From positions 27,491,668 through 27,555,667 of the forward strand of contig CM046842.1 in the NCBI GenBank assembly GCA_025618425.1: a DNA stretch of 64,000 nucleotides, given 5' to 3'. Source of the DNA: Heliocidaris tuberculata. Taxonomy: Eukaryota > Echinodermata > Echinoidea > Camarodonta > Echinometridae. The notes under the pieces are model-generated. The model did not search any database, was not told where the DNA came from, and worked only from the letters and a program-made list of their open reading frames with translations. The translations under genes were made by a program, and so were the position numbers. Shown here in pieces: positions 14,486 to 26,522 of the stretch. The stretch's first letter is position 1; the number at the start of each line of letters is the position of its first letter.

Positions 14486-14554
14486 ATCGTCTGTTTGGAG
14501 ACAAAAGGGTGTTTAGTCCAGAGTTAACGCCCTTCTGGATCCAACAGACGATAT
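14486..14554. mobile_element. Short hairpin repeat, TATCGTCTGTT ends
   Basis: TATCGTCTGTTTGGAGACAA pairs with complement ATATCGTCTGTTGGATCCAG; both arms have AAGGG. Relatives: 22117-22207 (TATTGTCTGTTTGGATCC to complement GTATTGTCTGTTGAGAGCC) and, less complete, 5946-6075 and 17470-17500 (AGAAGGGCGTTAACTC). Confidence 0.78.
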
Positions 14555-15363
14555 ACATGTACATGTACATGTACTCTGAACATGAGAAAAAAAAGGAATT
14601 CTATTGAGTTTGTTGATCCAGACCTTTAAACAATTCAATTTTATAAGATATAATTTGATGGACACTCGATCCAAAGACACTCATTTATAATTCATTTCAC
14701 AGAGCGTGCAAAACTGCAAAGTGTCCCTGAGATGAGCTGATACCGATGATTAAATGGGGAATTTACGGCTATTCAAGCAACGGAGAAGAATCAATTGACA
14801 TTTAATTAGGAAACAGATGCCCAGAGTATGCAAGTCTAATCGGGCCTAATAAACTGCTGAAACTGGTTACATTGGAGCACCATATGGACAGCAATACTGC
14901 GGCAATTAGGGGTATACTATATATATAATCCACTTTCAGGCCCTAATTGATGACTAACGACTAGGATTTTCGACCAAAATCCAAAGTCGTAAATTGTATA
15001 TTAGTATTAGTACACCCATTATCAACAGGTGCAAAAAAGTAGTTGGTTTCTTGTTCTCCTTCCAGATTTTCGTAAGTGTTAATCATAGATGATAAAGATA
15101 CATCCATACTAGAACAGATGTCTAGAATTATGTTGTAGCAGAAAGTAAATACGTACATGTACATGTATGTACATGTACCATATGGCCAATTTCTCTTTTT
15201 CTCTCCCCCCCCCCCCCTCTCTCCCTTCCTTCTGAATCTTGACCCATCTTTCTTCTCATCTTCATCTATCCAACTTGACCCATGATAGAATGGCACTCCA
15301 TAATTGTGATGACATTTCTAAAATATTAGGAGCCAATTCACATCATTATACTATTACTATTAA

Positions 15364-15768
15364 CCCTTTCAAGACAATTGACCACATTTTCTGGTTGGGC
15401 TCAATAACTTTTGATTCAGAACTCTGAAAAATATACCAGATGCATGAGTAGAAAGAGCAAAAATTTCTGCACACACTATGTCCATTTTTGTTCCATGACC
15501 ATATTGCGTTTTATTCCAGGAATTTTAAAAAGGAGAATAAGCTTTGAAATCCTTAAATTGGCAACACATTGAGAGGTTCAAAATCATTATTTGTCAAAAT
15601 TGGCAACTTTTTCAACTTTTCGATAATGGTTTTAAGAATGTATGTTGTTTTCAAAGGCATTACATTTTATTAGAATCATGTAGCACTACGAGAAAAATAT
15701 TATTGTTGCCAATTTGAAGAACAAAATGTGATCAATTTTGCCCTTAAATAATTCCTGTCCTGAAAGGG
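15364..15768. mobile_element. piggyBac-like MITE, copy A
   Basis: Same family and orientation as copy E: 405 bp, CCCTTTCAAGACAATTGACC at the left, TTCCTGTCCTGAAAGGG at the right, TTAA at 15360-15363 and 15769-15772. The interior contains the family's repeated TTGCCAATTT/AAATTGGCAA motifs. No coding capacity. Confidence 0.9.
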
Positions 15769-15880
15769 TTAATGCACAACCACTGAACCAGTACACTGTA
15801 CAATGTATACGTGTACAGATAGTATTCGTCTCAGCTATCACATTCCATTTTCAGTGCAAGAGAACATGAAATGTACACAT

Positions 15881-15903
15881 GTACATGTACATGTACATGT
15901 ATC
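15881..15903 (+). repeat. (TACATG)n array, example of a window-wide family
   Basis: ACATGTACATGTACATGTAC and on. Equivalent short arrays occur at 4557-4578, 7263-7278, 7436-7452, 14304-14320, 14553-14574, 15151-15180, 27519-27540, 29048-29062, 31300-31320, 33538-33566, 33571-33590, 35320-35343 and many more. Each is its own reverse complement. They are almost absent from 43.8-59.6 kb. Confidence 0.95.
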
Positions 15904-18101
15904 ATGTTCATTTGATCATATATCAGGAAACCTTGGACAATGTGAGTCAAGAAATATGTAATGAGGAAATCCTGAATATGGACAATGTTTAATTTATGGG
16001 AACAGAATCCTTTCAAAAAATAAAAATCAAATCAAAAAAATCATCAATGCTTGTACATTTATTAACATGTACATGTATGCATTGTTCGAAAATTAATAAA
16101 TGCAATTATTTACATGTAAATTGAAATCTTAATCCTTTATCAACGGGAACCGGGTTGTCCCTGTATTAAACCTATGGGAATGAGAGAATTCAGTAGTCAA
16201 CGGATTAAGTCTCTTTCTTTTTCTCTCTCTCTCTCTCTCTTTGGTCTTTATCCTAGAGACGGAAATGTGAATAAACTATTAAATACAGTGTATGTGTACA
16301 ATATTTGATTTATTGCTTTGGGAAAAAAACTATCAAATGGCCATTTCCCAGTCATCATTTGATTTTTCTCTCAGTTTTCACTTCCTACTCATTCTTGACA
16401 ATTTACTAAGCCTGCAGCTTCCAACCCGAAGAAGCCAACAAATGTAGCACATACTGTGTACACTTAGCCAAAGTACTGTTAGTTCAATGACTCATTCCTT
16501 TTGTATGTATGTATTCTCCCCTCAAATGTGATGCTTTGTTGTGCAAACAACAAGTGTACATCACTGATTCCATGTCCCCCCCCCCCCCTTTTTTCCATAT
16601 TCATGGGAGGGTCCAAAGTGGGTTCTCAGCAGTAATTATTATACGACTGACTCAATCAACAACAATTATAAGGTACAATACATGTACACTGTATGTGTAC
16701 ACATGAACCGTTTCAGGCTGTCCGAGTATGCGTAGTCTGCTGAACGGAATCAGGGTTTGTAAATGAAATCGCATTGTACTGTAGTTCTGAAGGTGTGTTT
16801 TCCGGAAAATTATATATACATGTACATGTATGTATACATGTATGTAGGGTTCTCCTATTGCATTTTCAGAATTCAGAATTACATGTATGAATCCCACATG
16901 TATTTCAATTTTAGAATTATAAAGAACCTTTCAGAATTATGAACTTTCAGAAAAATGAACCTTTGGAATTACATTGTATGAACCTTCGGAGAAACAATGT
17001 GCATGTATGTACATGTAAAGTCTGTGTTAGTATCATAGTACAACGACAGTGAAGTCGCACACATTTTATGTTCATGTAGGCTTCAACCTCTTTTAAGTAA
17101 CAAAAAAAACACACACAAAAAAAAAAAGCAATTTCGATGTTAGTATGAAACTGATACCCTGTAACTGAACCTCACTGGGTCTTCAACTCCCATTACAAGG
17201 ATACTGCACCCATGCTATTTGACTTTCATGTACTTACATAATGAATGGGGGAGAGAGGAGAATTGCTATTTGCTTCAGCACTGACCTTACTGCGATGATA
17301 ACGTGACTTTTCTCCTGTGCAAATAACTTTCATGGGAATGCTACACTCTCAGTTAATGATGCAATGGTGCTTAAGATGCATACAAGATGAATTGTGGATG
17401 GACCGATTAGGCCTATACAACGTAATTGTGAAGGAAACATGTCGGCAGCATCTGAGCTGTTAAGAGGCAGAAGGGCGTTAACTCTGTACTAGTAGCAAAA
17501 GATTTGAGGTAATGCCCCTCTAGCTCCAAAACGATGACCTATACAAAAGTGATGATTTATCAGTGATTACTAATTTTGTCTTCCCCACCAAAGGGGTACA
17601 GTTGCTACATGTTTGTTAATGACTAATTGACTATCAAACATAATTGTGGTTTTAGAAATACATTCCTTATCTTTCACCAAAATAATAATGAGATACCGTT
17701 TCATAAAAAGTTAGAGATTCAATTACAGGTACATACATGTACATTTAGCTTTTACATACAATGGAGAAGTGCTGGCCATGTGAAAGCCCTTTTGTTATTC
17801 ATTTATTCACAGTCTCAAAGCACCTTATCTTTCCAGTGCTGATTTTGTAAAAGGCCATCTTTCTTTAAAGTACATTAATGTATGTATCTTTCTTTAAAGG
17901 TCATCTTTAGCCATTCCCATGTTAGCTTTTCTTCAGCTTTCCTAAAGTTCATGTCTCTTGGCTCATGTGTACATGATCTCTCTCTCTCTCTCTCTCTTCC
18001 TCTCTTGTGAGCATGTTCGTGAGGATGAGGGCCATCAGAACATTTATGCATGCTCATGGACTTGCATTCTAAAAACAAACAAACAAACAAAAAACTTCAG
18101 A

Positions 18102-20179
18102 AGGTGCGTCTCCATAAGCCCGAGTTTGCTCAAGCTCGAGATTCTAGCCCGATCAGCGCTTCTCGAGAAAAAAGTCCGAGTTTGAAAAACCCCGTCTCCA
18201 TCAGCCCGAGTCGAGCGATTCCCGCTCGTTCTTGGAATAAACTCGAGCTTCAGAGCATGCGCACTTCGAAGATGGAAAAAAAAAATACATAGGATAAATG
18301 AAGAGAAAAGAGCAAAGAAATACATAAGAACAGAAATAAGAATAGATAATGGGGAAAACAAAGAAATATATAAGGAGAAAAAGGAGAGAAGGAAAAACAA
18401 AGTAATACATAAGAAACAAAGAAAAACATAAGGAAACAGATAAAATAGAGAAACAAAGAAATACATAAGGATATATTAGGAAAAGATAAAAAGAGAAAAG
18501 GAAAACAAAGAAATATAAAGGGAAGAGGATAAAAAAGAAGAACAAAGAAATACATATGAATAGATAGAAGAGTAGACGACGGGAAAGCAAAGAAATACAA
18601 AAGGAAAGGATAAAAAGATAGAAGAAAACAAAGAAATACATAAAGAAACATAAAGAAAAGAGGATAGCAAGAAGAACAAAGAAATACATAAGAAATGAAA
18701 GAAGAATAAAAAGTGGGGAAAACAAAGAAATACATAAGGAAAAGATAAAAAGAGAGAAGGAAAAACAAAGAAATACATAAGAATAGAAATAAGAATAGAT
18801 AATGACGAAAACAAAGAAATATATAAGGAGAAGAAGGAGGGAAGGAAAAACAAAGTAATACATAAGAAACAAAGAAATACATAAGGAAAAAATAAAATAG
18901 AAAAACAAAGAAATAAATAAGGAAATAGGAAGGAAAGTGGATAGGAGGAACAAAGAAATACATAAGGAAATAAAAAGAGAAGGAAAAACAAAGTAATACA
19001 TAAGAAACAAAGAAATACATAAGGAAACATAAAATAGAAAGAAAACAAAGAAATACATAAGGATATATTAGGAAAAGTTAAAAAGAGAGAAGGAAAACAA
19101 AGAAATATAATGGGAAGAGGATAAAAAAGAACAAAGAAATACATATGAATAGACAGAAGAGTAGACGACGGGAAAAAAGGAATACAAAAGGAAAGGATAA
19201 AAAGGTAAAAGAAAACAAAGAAATACATAAAGAAACATAAAAAAAGAGGATAACAAGAAGAACAAAGAAATACATAAGAAATGACAGAAGAATTAAAGTG
19301 GGGAAAACAAAGAAATACATAAAGATAAAATAGAAAGAAACATAAAGAAATGCATATGAAGAGAAGAGGATAGAAAGAAGAACAAAGAAATACATTAGAA
19401 TAGAAAAAAGGAATAAATAATTGGGAAAACAAAGAAATCTAGATAAGAGACAAAAGAGAGAAGGAAAAACAAAGTAATATATAAGAAACAAAGAAATACA
19501 TGAGGAAAAAGATAGAATAGAAAGAAAAACAAAGAAATACATAAGGAAATATAGAGAAGAGGAAAGAAAGAACAAATAAATACATAAAGAAAAGAGGATA
19601 GCAAGATCGAAGAATAGAAAATGGGAAAAACAAAGAAAAGAGGATAGCAAGATCGAAGAATAGAAAATGGGAAAAACAAAGAAATACATAAGGAAAAGAT
19701 AAAAAGAGAGAAGGAAAACAAAGAAATATATAAAGAAAAGAGGATAGCAAGAAGAACAAAGAAATACATAAGAATAGAAAGAAGAATAAAGAATGGGGAA
19801 AACAAAGAAATACATAAGGAGAAAAAAGAAAATAGGAAAAACAAAGAAATACATAAGGAAAAGGCAGAAGGAGAGAAGAAAATCAAGAAATACATAAGGA
19901 AAATAACATTTCTAGGATTGGTGTCATGAATAAATTAACCCGAGTCAAAACCCAAGTGCGTCTTCACCTGCGAATTAGCGGGCTAATTCGCCAAATAGCG
20001 CGCTATTTCACAAAAAAACCCGAGTTGACTTAGGCTTCTAGCTCGAGCTAGAAACCCACGAAATAGCCAGCTAATTGCATCTTCATTACAAACTAGTTCG
20101 AGCTAGTTCTGATCGGGTTAGTTTGCCGGATCAGAATTAGCGGGCTATTTTGGAAATTCGGGCTGATGAAGACGGGCCT
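18102..20179. mobile_element. 2.1-kb TIR element filled with a minisatellite
   Basis: Left end AGGTGCGTCTCCATAAGCCC and right end (complement) AGGCCCGTCTTCATCAGCCC form ~28-bp imperfect inverted repeats. Beside them are unusual subterminal regions rich in CTCGAG, GAGCTC-like and GGGCTA words (18118-18272, 19935-20170). A second copy of the left-end motif lies at 18193-18215. Between these lies the tandem array. No transposase ORF. No clear target duplication was found. Confidence 0.7.
18287..19912 (+). repeat. Minisatellite array, ~39 units of AACAAAGAAATACATAAG type
   Basis: About 39 occurrences of ACAAAGAAATACATAAG separated by variable 10-35 base A/G-rich linkers such as AGAGAGAAGG and AGAGGATAG. 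Higher-order blocks recur (for example 18850-18900 and 18990-19030). The three long minus-strand reading frames (up to 318 codons of FFVFL/SLCISLF repeats) arise because the strand is almost devoid of stop words; they are not genes. Confidence 0.95.
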
Positions 20180-21834
20180 AGAGGGTCAACTTTGGCCTTT
20201 CTTTCTAAAACATCTACCCTGTCTTTCATCAACTTGCATGGGCGACCCTTTCCAGGAAAGCGTCCTAGTGGGCTAGGCCCTGCCTGCCCCACCCCCACCG
20301 TGACATCCTTGCCCATTGGTCGAACGAGGACCCGGAGAAGGTAGCAATTAAGTCCATCTCAAACCTCATTACAAGCTCCATACTGACAGTTCCCTAGTAA
20401 GATATCTGTCCATGATAGACTAATGAAGGTTGTCATTCAAAATTCCTAAGATACCGTAGGCTCACCCAAAGATTTCGCTCTTGGAACATCTTATTCCACG
20501 ACCAAATACGCCTCAGTCAATATACATGTAGCAGTTTGCATTCTGTACTGAAAGCTTTGACACTTGGTGGGAGTGTATGATGCTCAGTTTCTTGTGTAAC
20601 AGCTTTTCCTTGCTTCATTATACATGTAAATACTGTAGTGTTAGTCACCAAATGTTGTATAGTTGGAGTAGTGGGGTGTGTCCAAATAACAAATACCAGC
20701 ATCAACGGTTTTGAAATTTGTTTCAGGTACAAAATGGAGAAATTGGAAATTTTGGAAAAACAATCATTCCAACAATTCATCATTTAATGTATACATGTAT
20801 TCGTATAGCACTGAAAATTAAGCCTACGTGTAGATACATGTACGATACATGTACATGTACAATATACATGTACATGTTTATCTTGCATTGTTTAGAACTA
20901 CTCTCAAAACTAAAGTGATAAATCAACATTAAAATTTGCTGAGAAGTAAGAATGTTTCACTTTTTTTCTGGATTTGATAGTCTAAAGGTTGCATACAGCA
21001 GTTAAAGCAGATACTGTAAATCTAACATTTTAAATACACCCTGTACATGTACATGTAGTTGTTGCTGTTGCTCCTTGGCCTTTTTAAATGTTGATATAAC
21101 ACGATTTGTATTTAAAGAGCAAATTTGTACATGTATGTCTAAATATAATTTTTGTAGGCCTATGCCATTTACAATATCAACCTTAGCCAACATATACATG
21201 TACTGTATGTAAAGAGGCCTACACTGTACCCTCAATTTAGAAGTAACTTTCAAGAGCTAAAAGAACCTGGAATGTTTTCCTAACTTTAATGCAAACAGGG
21301 ATCAGGTACAGACCCAGACAAACTTGTAACAGATAGTAAATAAGAACTAGGTCATCCAAGGTCATCTGAGGTCACCTGAGGTCACACTGGATCAGCAGTG
21401 AAGGTCATGCCAGAGGTGTCACAGAAATCCCTTCGTTACAGGACTGTTCACACACAAATATTCAGGGAAGTTTTGTGGGTTTTTAAAACGATTAACAGTG
21501 ATCAGAACATTCACCTTTTTCCAAATACAAGTACAACTGAACCATTTTGAGTGTATTGTTTGTATAGATCTTATGATATAATTTGTCACTGGTTACGCGA
21601 ATCAATGCACGTGTAATATGCACATGAAATTGAGTACAGGGGATACATGTAAGTGGATTCGCAAAACCAGTGACTAATTATTTGCTATGTCCTCAATATC
21701 TAAATGAAGGTGACAGGAAGATGAATTACAAAATCAAGTTTTTTTCTAGTGTGAATGGACCCCACATTGGTAAGATTTGAATCGCAGTTCAAATCTGATG
21801 TTTTTTGTTTTTTTTCAAATTGCAAGTGAACGGG

Positions 21835-22051
21835 GCGGTGTTTCACAAAGAGTTGAGTTTGACATTAAGTCGCACTTCAATTCCTAGTTGCGTGCGGTAT
21901 ATGACGCATCCCCGCATTGGTCAGATCATGTTCAGAGGACGTGCGCTATTGGGTAATCTACCAATGAGATTACGCGTTTAATACCGTATGCGCATATTGG
22001 CACTTACGCATGACTTTAAGTCAAACCTAACTCTTTGTGAAACACCCCCTG
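21835..22051. mobile_element. Hairpin MITE, GTGTTTCACAAAGAGTT ends
   Basis: Left GGCGGTGTTTCACAAAGAGT and right complement GGGGGTGTTTCACAAAGAGT, about 215 bp. Pairing continues into GTTTGAC and TTAAGTC. Interior carries CATTGGTCAG and ACCAATGAG. Confidence 0.88.
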
Positions 22052-22116
22052 GGTCTACACCACAGTACATGTACACAAGCTCTTTCAAAATAGTAATGGC
22101 TTGAATGGAATATATT

Positions 22117-22207
22117 GTCTGTTTGGATCCAGATATAAGAAGGGCATTAACTCATATACATGCACCTCAACACAGAGTGTACACCCTTTTGGCTCTCAAC
22201 AGACAAT
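22117..22207. mobile_element. Second member of the TATTGTCTGTT hairpin family
   Basis: About 91 bp with TATTGTCTGTTTGGATCCAG and complement GTATTGTCTGTTGAGAGCCA at the ends and AAGGGCATTAACTC inside. Confidence 0.78.
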
Positions 22208-22812
22208 ACCTAGTTTTCATTCTCTTCAAATTATAGAAACAAGCGTCAACCTCTCCAGAACCTCTCGTGGTGCCCCACTATGAGTGGGAAGAGAGATTGT
22301 CTGTAAACACATTACTGACTGAGTGACTGTGCAAACTTGTGTAAACACTTGGAGAACTTGCAAGTTTCAGAATCAGATTCTGTAATTTGTATCTTTTTTG
22401 AGCGTGGGTTAACCAGTACATTATACATTGTAGTGTTCAATAAAATTCTGTCCTTTTCCCATCTTATTCTCACATTTACCTTTTTCTTCACTTAACCACA
22501 CCTCAAGCAAATTTCATGCCTTCTAGATCATACAGTACATGTATGTGTGGTAACTGAAAGTTGCCTACATGAATTTGTATATATGTGTCTCCTGCCCAGG
22601 CCACAAAGCTTTAATAGGACTTGACCGTATGATCAATCAAGTAATTGTGTTATCAATATTTTGTGATTGTTCACATGTACATGTATATGGACTGTTACAG
22701 AGTTGAGACCTAAAACCTGGGGCATTAGCAGCTACATGTATGTGGAAAAGCTAGAGTCAGCTCACACAATATTATGCAGTGACAGCAAGTAGCACGTTAA
22801 CTCTGTTTTTAA

Positions 22813-23216
22813 CCCTTTCAGGACAGGAATTATTTAAGAGCTCAATTGATCACATTTTGTTCTGCAAATTGGCAACAATAATATTTTTCTTTTAGTGCTA
22901 CGTGGTTCTAGTATTGATGTAATGTCTTGAAAATAATATACATGACTAGGAACTTTGTCGAAAAGTTGAAAAAGTTGCCAATTTGGACAAAAAAACAATG
23001 ATTGTCTACGATTTAAAAGTGATTTGGCCATATTCCGGGTATTACATGTAGGCTGACAGCGCACCAAAATCCTACTATTTTGTATTCATATTATTGTGTA
23101 GAACCTTAATCAGGTAGATTTTATAGATCAAAATGCCCATATTAATGCTTTAATGTGATTTATTTCCCCAAAAATCAGATCGCAGTCAATCGTAAAGTGT
23201 GTGGTGGGCTTTACTC
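22813..23216. mobile_element. Chimera: piggyBac-like MITE left part joined to a second MITE
   Basis: TTAA (22809-22812) and a normal left end (CCCTTTCAGGACAGGAATT) lead into about 185 bp of the piggyBac-like family. At about 22998 the sequence switches at GATTGTCTACGATTT to the right half of a different element, whose intact relative is at 57632-58052. It continues to that element's end (GTGTGGTGGGCTTTA, about 23216). The junction shares the short word GATT, so it could be a microhomology deletion between two elements or an insertion followed by deletion. Confidence 0.75.
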
Positions 23217-23263
23217 TATAATTTTTTAAAAATGAGAGTTTTAAGTCCTTCTGCCTCTCAGCA

Positions 23264-23495
23264 CACAGCCTGACTGTCAACATGAGTTGGTGTATCTCAA
23301 CAAGACATTTACCAATCGTCCAAATGCTCATGTTGAAACCAGAGAAGTAGTATCGATGGAAGATGTCAGTGTGTCATTTACATACTCCCACATTGTTGGA
23401 GCATTGCAAAATGGAAGTGATGGCAGGGCTCTCTCAGCGCTAGAGCACATTAATGTGGTATCACGATTCTCGTTTACTGCCAAGGGGCAGATATT
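23264..23495 (+). other. Unassigned open stretch, possible exon or transposon fragment
   Basis: After a CTCAGCACACAG acceptor-like sequence, an open frame reads PDCQHELVYLNKTFTNRPNA then HVETREVVSMEDVSVSFTYS and HIVGALQNGSDGRALSALEH, continuing to about 23495. Composition looks more protein-like than neighbouring ORFs. I recognise no family and see no good donor, and the opposite strand is also partly open. It immediately follows the chimeric MITE, so a transposon fragment or chance is equally possible. Confidence 0.2.
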
Positions 23496-24352
23496 AAAAC
23501 ATGCATACATGTACATGTACATCTTCGTACAGTCACTATAGTGTACACACTTTAAAAGCTATTAGTGCTAGAACTGAATTAAAAGCAAAATCGGCTTGGA
23601 TTTCTTGGTGTCATCTTTCTGTATCCACACATCGTTACAAATACAACTTCTGTTGCTGAGGACCTAGCGAAAAATATATGGGGCCGAGGGCAATTTGACG
23701 CCTTAAAAAAGGGAGAGTAAGTGATAATAGAGGCACTTCAAAGCAGTATGACTTGTTATTACTGTATGGCAAGTAATGTATGGAAAAATTAACATAATGG
23801 AGTGATGCCTACAAATTTTGTCAGGGGGGGGGGGGGGAGAGGGGAGGGGGAGGGGGAGGGGGGAGGGGGATACATCTACAATGGATTGCCTGCTACTGTA
23901 CATTATGTACATGTTCATGTCCATGACATTTGAAAAGCAGTCAACAAACTCCACATTGCTTCTCAACTGATTTACTGACCTTTTTGCTTCTCCCGTTATA
24001 CATATATTGTCGAGGTGACTGAAAATGTCATTACTGAGGTATCAAGTCATGTGACACAGTCACGATATCAGGTGACACTGACAAGGTGATGATGTTTAAA
24101 ATCTGAGCTCCAAAGTGCTTGAAAGGCCACACTAGGCACATCTCATGAATGTTTAAAATGGTTTCAAATAACCTTCCTATTTTAATTTACATGTACATGT
24201 CTAGGCCCTACCAGACCATTTGCCTCTGGGGAAATTTTTTCTTTAAATTCTAGACAAATTTCTAAGACCCACAATACTCCTCTGCATTTATGATGCATTG
24301 AAATCCAAAGATCTCTACTAAAACATTGCATTACCCCTATACATGTACACAT

Positions 24353-24846
24353 TAGTTACGTTCACACGATGGGAGCTAAACTTTAAGTTTCGCTTGTAGT
24401 TTCAAAACTTTAAAGTTAACTTGTAGTTTCAAAACTTTAAGTTAACTTGTAGTTATCTTGTAGTTTCAAGCCATATGAACGACAAGCTAGCTTGTGGTTA
24501 AGGTCGAAATCATGAGCAGTGGGTGGTCCTCCGTCGGAGTTTCGCACCATTGGAACGGAATAAACTTTCAGTTTCGCAGGCTTGTGGTTTAGGATGCCCT
24601 TGCTGTTCATCCGGGTCATACCCTTCGCACACATTATGAACACAGGATCTGTATGTGTACTGTACACACAATTGGTAGCATCTACTTCCTGGGTCAACCA
24701 CGACGATCGCTCGGCTTGTAGTTACAGCTCGTTGTTTCAGGCTTGTATGAACCCCTCGTTGCGGTTAGGGAGTCGTGGTTTCGTTAACTTAAAGTTTCGC
24801 TAACTTAAAAGTTTCGAAACCACGAGTCCCGTATGAACATAGCTAA
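24353..24846. mobile_element. TIR element with GTTCACACG ends and AACTTTAAGTT core repeats
   Basis: Left end TTAGTTACGTTCACACGATG and right end (complement) TTAGCTATGTTCATACGGGA. Subterminal regions on both sides repeat CTTGTAGTTTCAAAACTTTAA-like words in inverted sense. About 494 bp. Confidence 0.75.
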
Positions 24847-24885
24847 GTATATTTTCTACACCTGCCACAGCTTTGAATATTTTTT

Positions 24886-25402
24886 TTAAAGGTAACAGAT
24901 AGTTTTGGGAAGCCCTCAAAAACTTTTTGTGAGATTTCTTTGATTTTACTAAATAAATAGCAGGGTACTATAAACATAACTAAGATGCTGTGAAGTTTTT
25001 TCCTCCTCAATTGAAATATTTATCGAATGAGAGGTGAAAAGTAATAAAAATCCCTGGCCCGAAAAAGAGGGGATGTAAATTCAAACAACGGCCACACGCA
25101 CTGCTTACAGGAGGATTGCTGTGTGTATAGAATACGCTACACATATTGCGAACTTCGCACTGCGAAGCGCTGGTTTATTGTGCGGGGAACCTTCGGGTGG
25201 ATATGGTCTTAGCGTGAGGCTGTGAAAAGCCGTTACCAAGCGTTTCTTACAGATATTTACACTGAAATTTGTTCGGAATCGTGAATGGAATGTTAAATAA
25301 TTTCGTACATGTGTCTTATGATAAAAGGAGAATAGTATGTGACTATGTTAGATATTTCTTGCCAGTATGATTTTTGCTACCGAGACTGTCTATGAGCTTT
25401 AA
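24886..25402 (+). mobile_element. TTAAAGGTAACAG interspersed element, copy 1
   Basis: About 513 bp from TTAAAGGTAACAGATAGTTT to TATGAGCTTTAA. Nearly collinear with 56615-57123. The ends share TTAAAG in inverted sense, suggesting a DNA element with a TTAA target. This copy has ATTGCGAACTTCGCACTGCG, shortened in the other copy. Confidence 0.82.
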
Positions 25403-26114
25403 TGTAGATCTACATGTGCTTTCACTTGTTATGCTAGATAGTAACTACACTGCATGGAATGTACATGAGGAAGATTTGACATTCCAAAGATTCTACAGAT
25501 TAGCCTCTAAAATGCCATCAAAACATATCTTGCCTGCATCTTGCAAGGAGGATTTCATTAGCTCATTACGGTGGCCCTAAACGTGAGACTTGATAATGGG
25601 TGTGATCATGGTGTGACTGACAACTCCTCAGATTTCTAATGCACTCTAATGTCATTTCTTTCTCTCTCTCTCTTTCTCTCTATTTGCCCCCCCCCCCCCC
25701 TCACATCATTCTCTTCTTTATTTTGACACCTTCTAATTTTCAAGTCCCACCAACAAAAATATCCCCCCCTCTCTTTCTCTCCCACTGTTTCCTCCCTCCC
25801 CCCCCCCCCCCCCCCAATCTGTCTCTCTGCTTCTTCATTCAGGTGCTGCATACATACATACATGTAGGTATTATGTTTGTGGGTTTTTTTTTTTGTTAAA
25901 CACCACAATTCATATCTCTTGTCTCTCTATCCCAGAGAAAGGTCTGTACCATCAAAGCCAAAATGCTGTATATACAGGAGTCAAGGACTGCCTATAAACT
26001 CATTAAACTTCACTGATAAAACAATGTGATAATATTTTCACCGATATTTTATTATCTGGCCCCTCTCTTCCCTCCCACCCCCTACCCTCCTCCTCTTTAG
26101 GGTTCAAACGTTAA

Positions 26115-26522
26115 CCCTTTCAGGACAGGAATTATTTAAGGGATAAATTGATCACATTTTTTCTTCAAATTGGCAACAATAATATTTTTCTTTTAGTTCT
26201 ACATGGTTCGAATAAGGTGTAATGTCTTTGAAAACAATATATATGGTTAAGAATTTTGTTGAAAAGTTGAAAAAAAATGCCAATTTTGATGAAAAATAAT
26301 GATTTTGAACCTCTCAATGTCTTGCCAATTTAAGGATCTCAAAGTTCATTCTCATTTTTAAAATTTCTGGCATCAAACGCAATATGGTCATGCAATAAAA
26401 ATGGACATAGTGTGTGTAGAAAATTTTGCTCTTTCTCCTCATGCATCTGGTATATTTTTTAGAGCTCTGAATCAAAAGTTATTGAGCCAAACCACAAAAT
26501 GTGGACAATTGTCTTGAAAGGG
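26115..26522. mobile_element. piggyBac-like MITE, copy C
   Basis: The element is 408 bp, inverted relative to copy E: CCCTTTCAGGACAGGAATT at the left, GACAATTGTCTTGAAAGGG at the right, TTAA on both sides (26111-26114, 26523-26526). Confidence 0.9.

Noticed and set aside
18044..19895. Minus-strand ORFs of 140-318 codons rich in F, L, S, Y (membrane-protein-like)
   Set aside because: All lie in the A/G-rich minisatellite, are open in several frames and repeat the same MYFFVF/SLCISLF words. No splice or start context.
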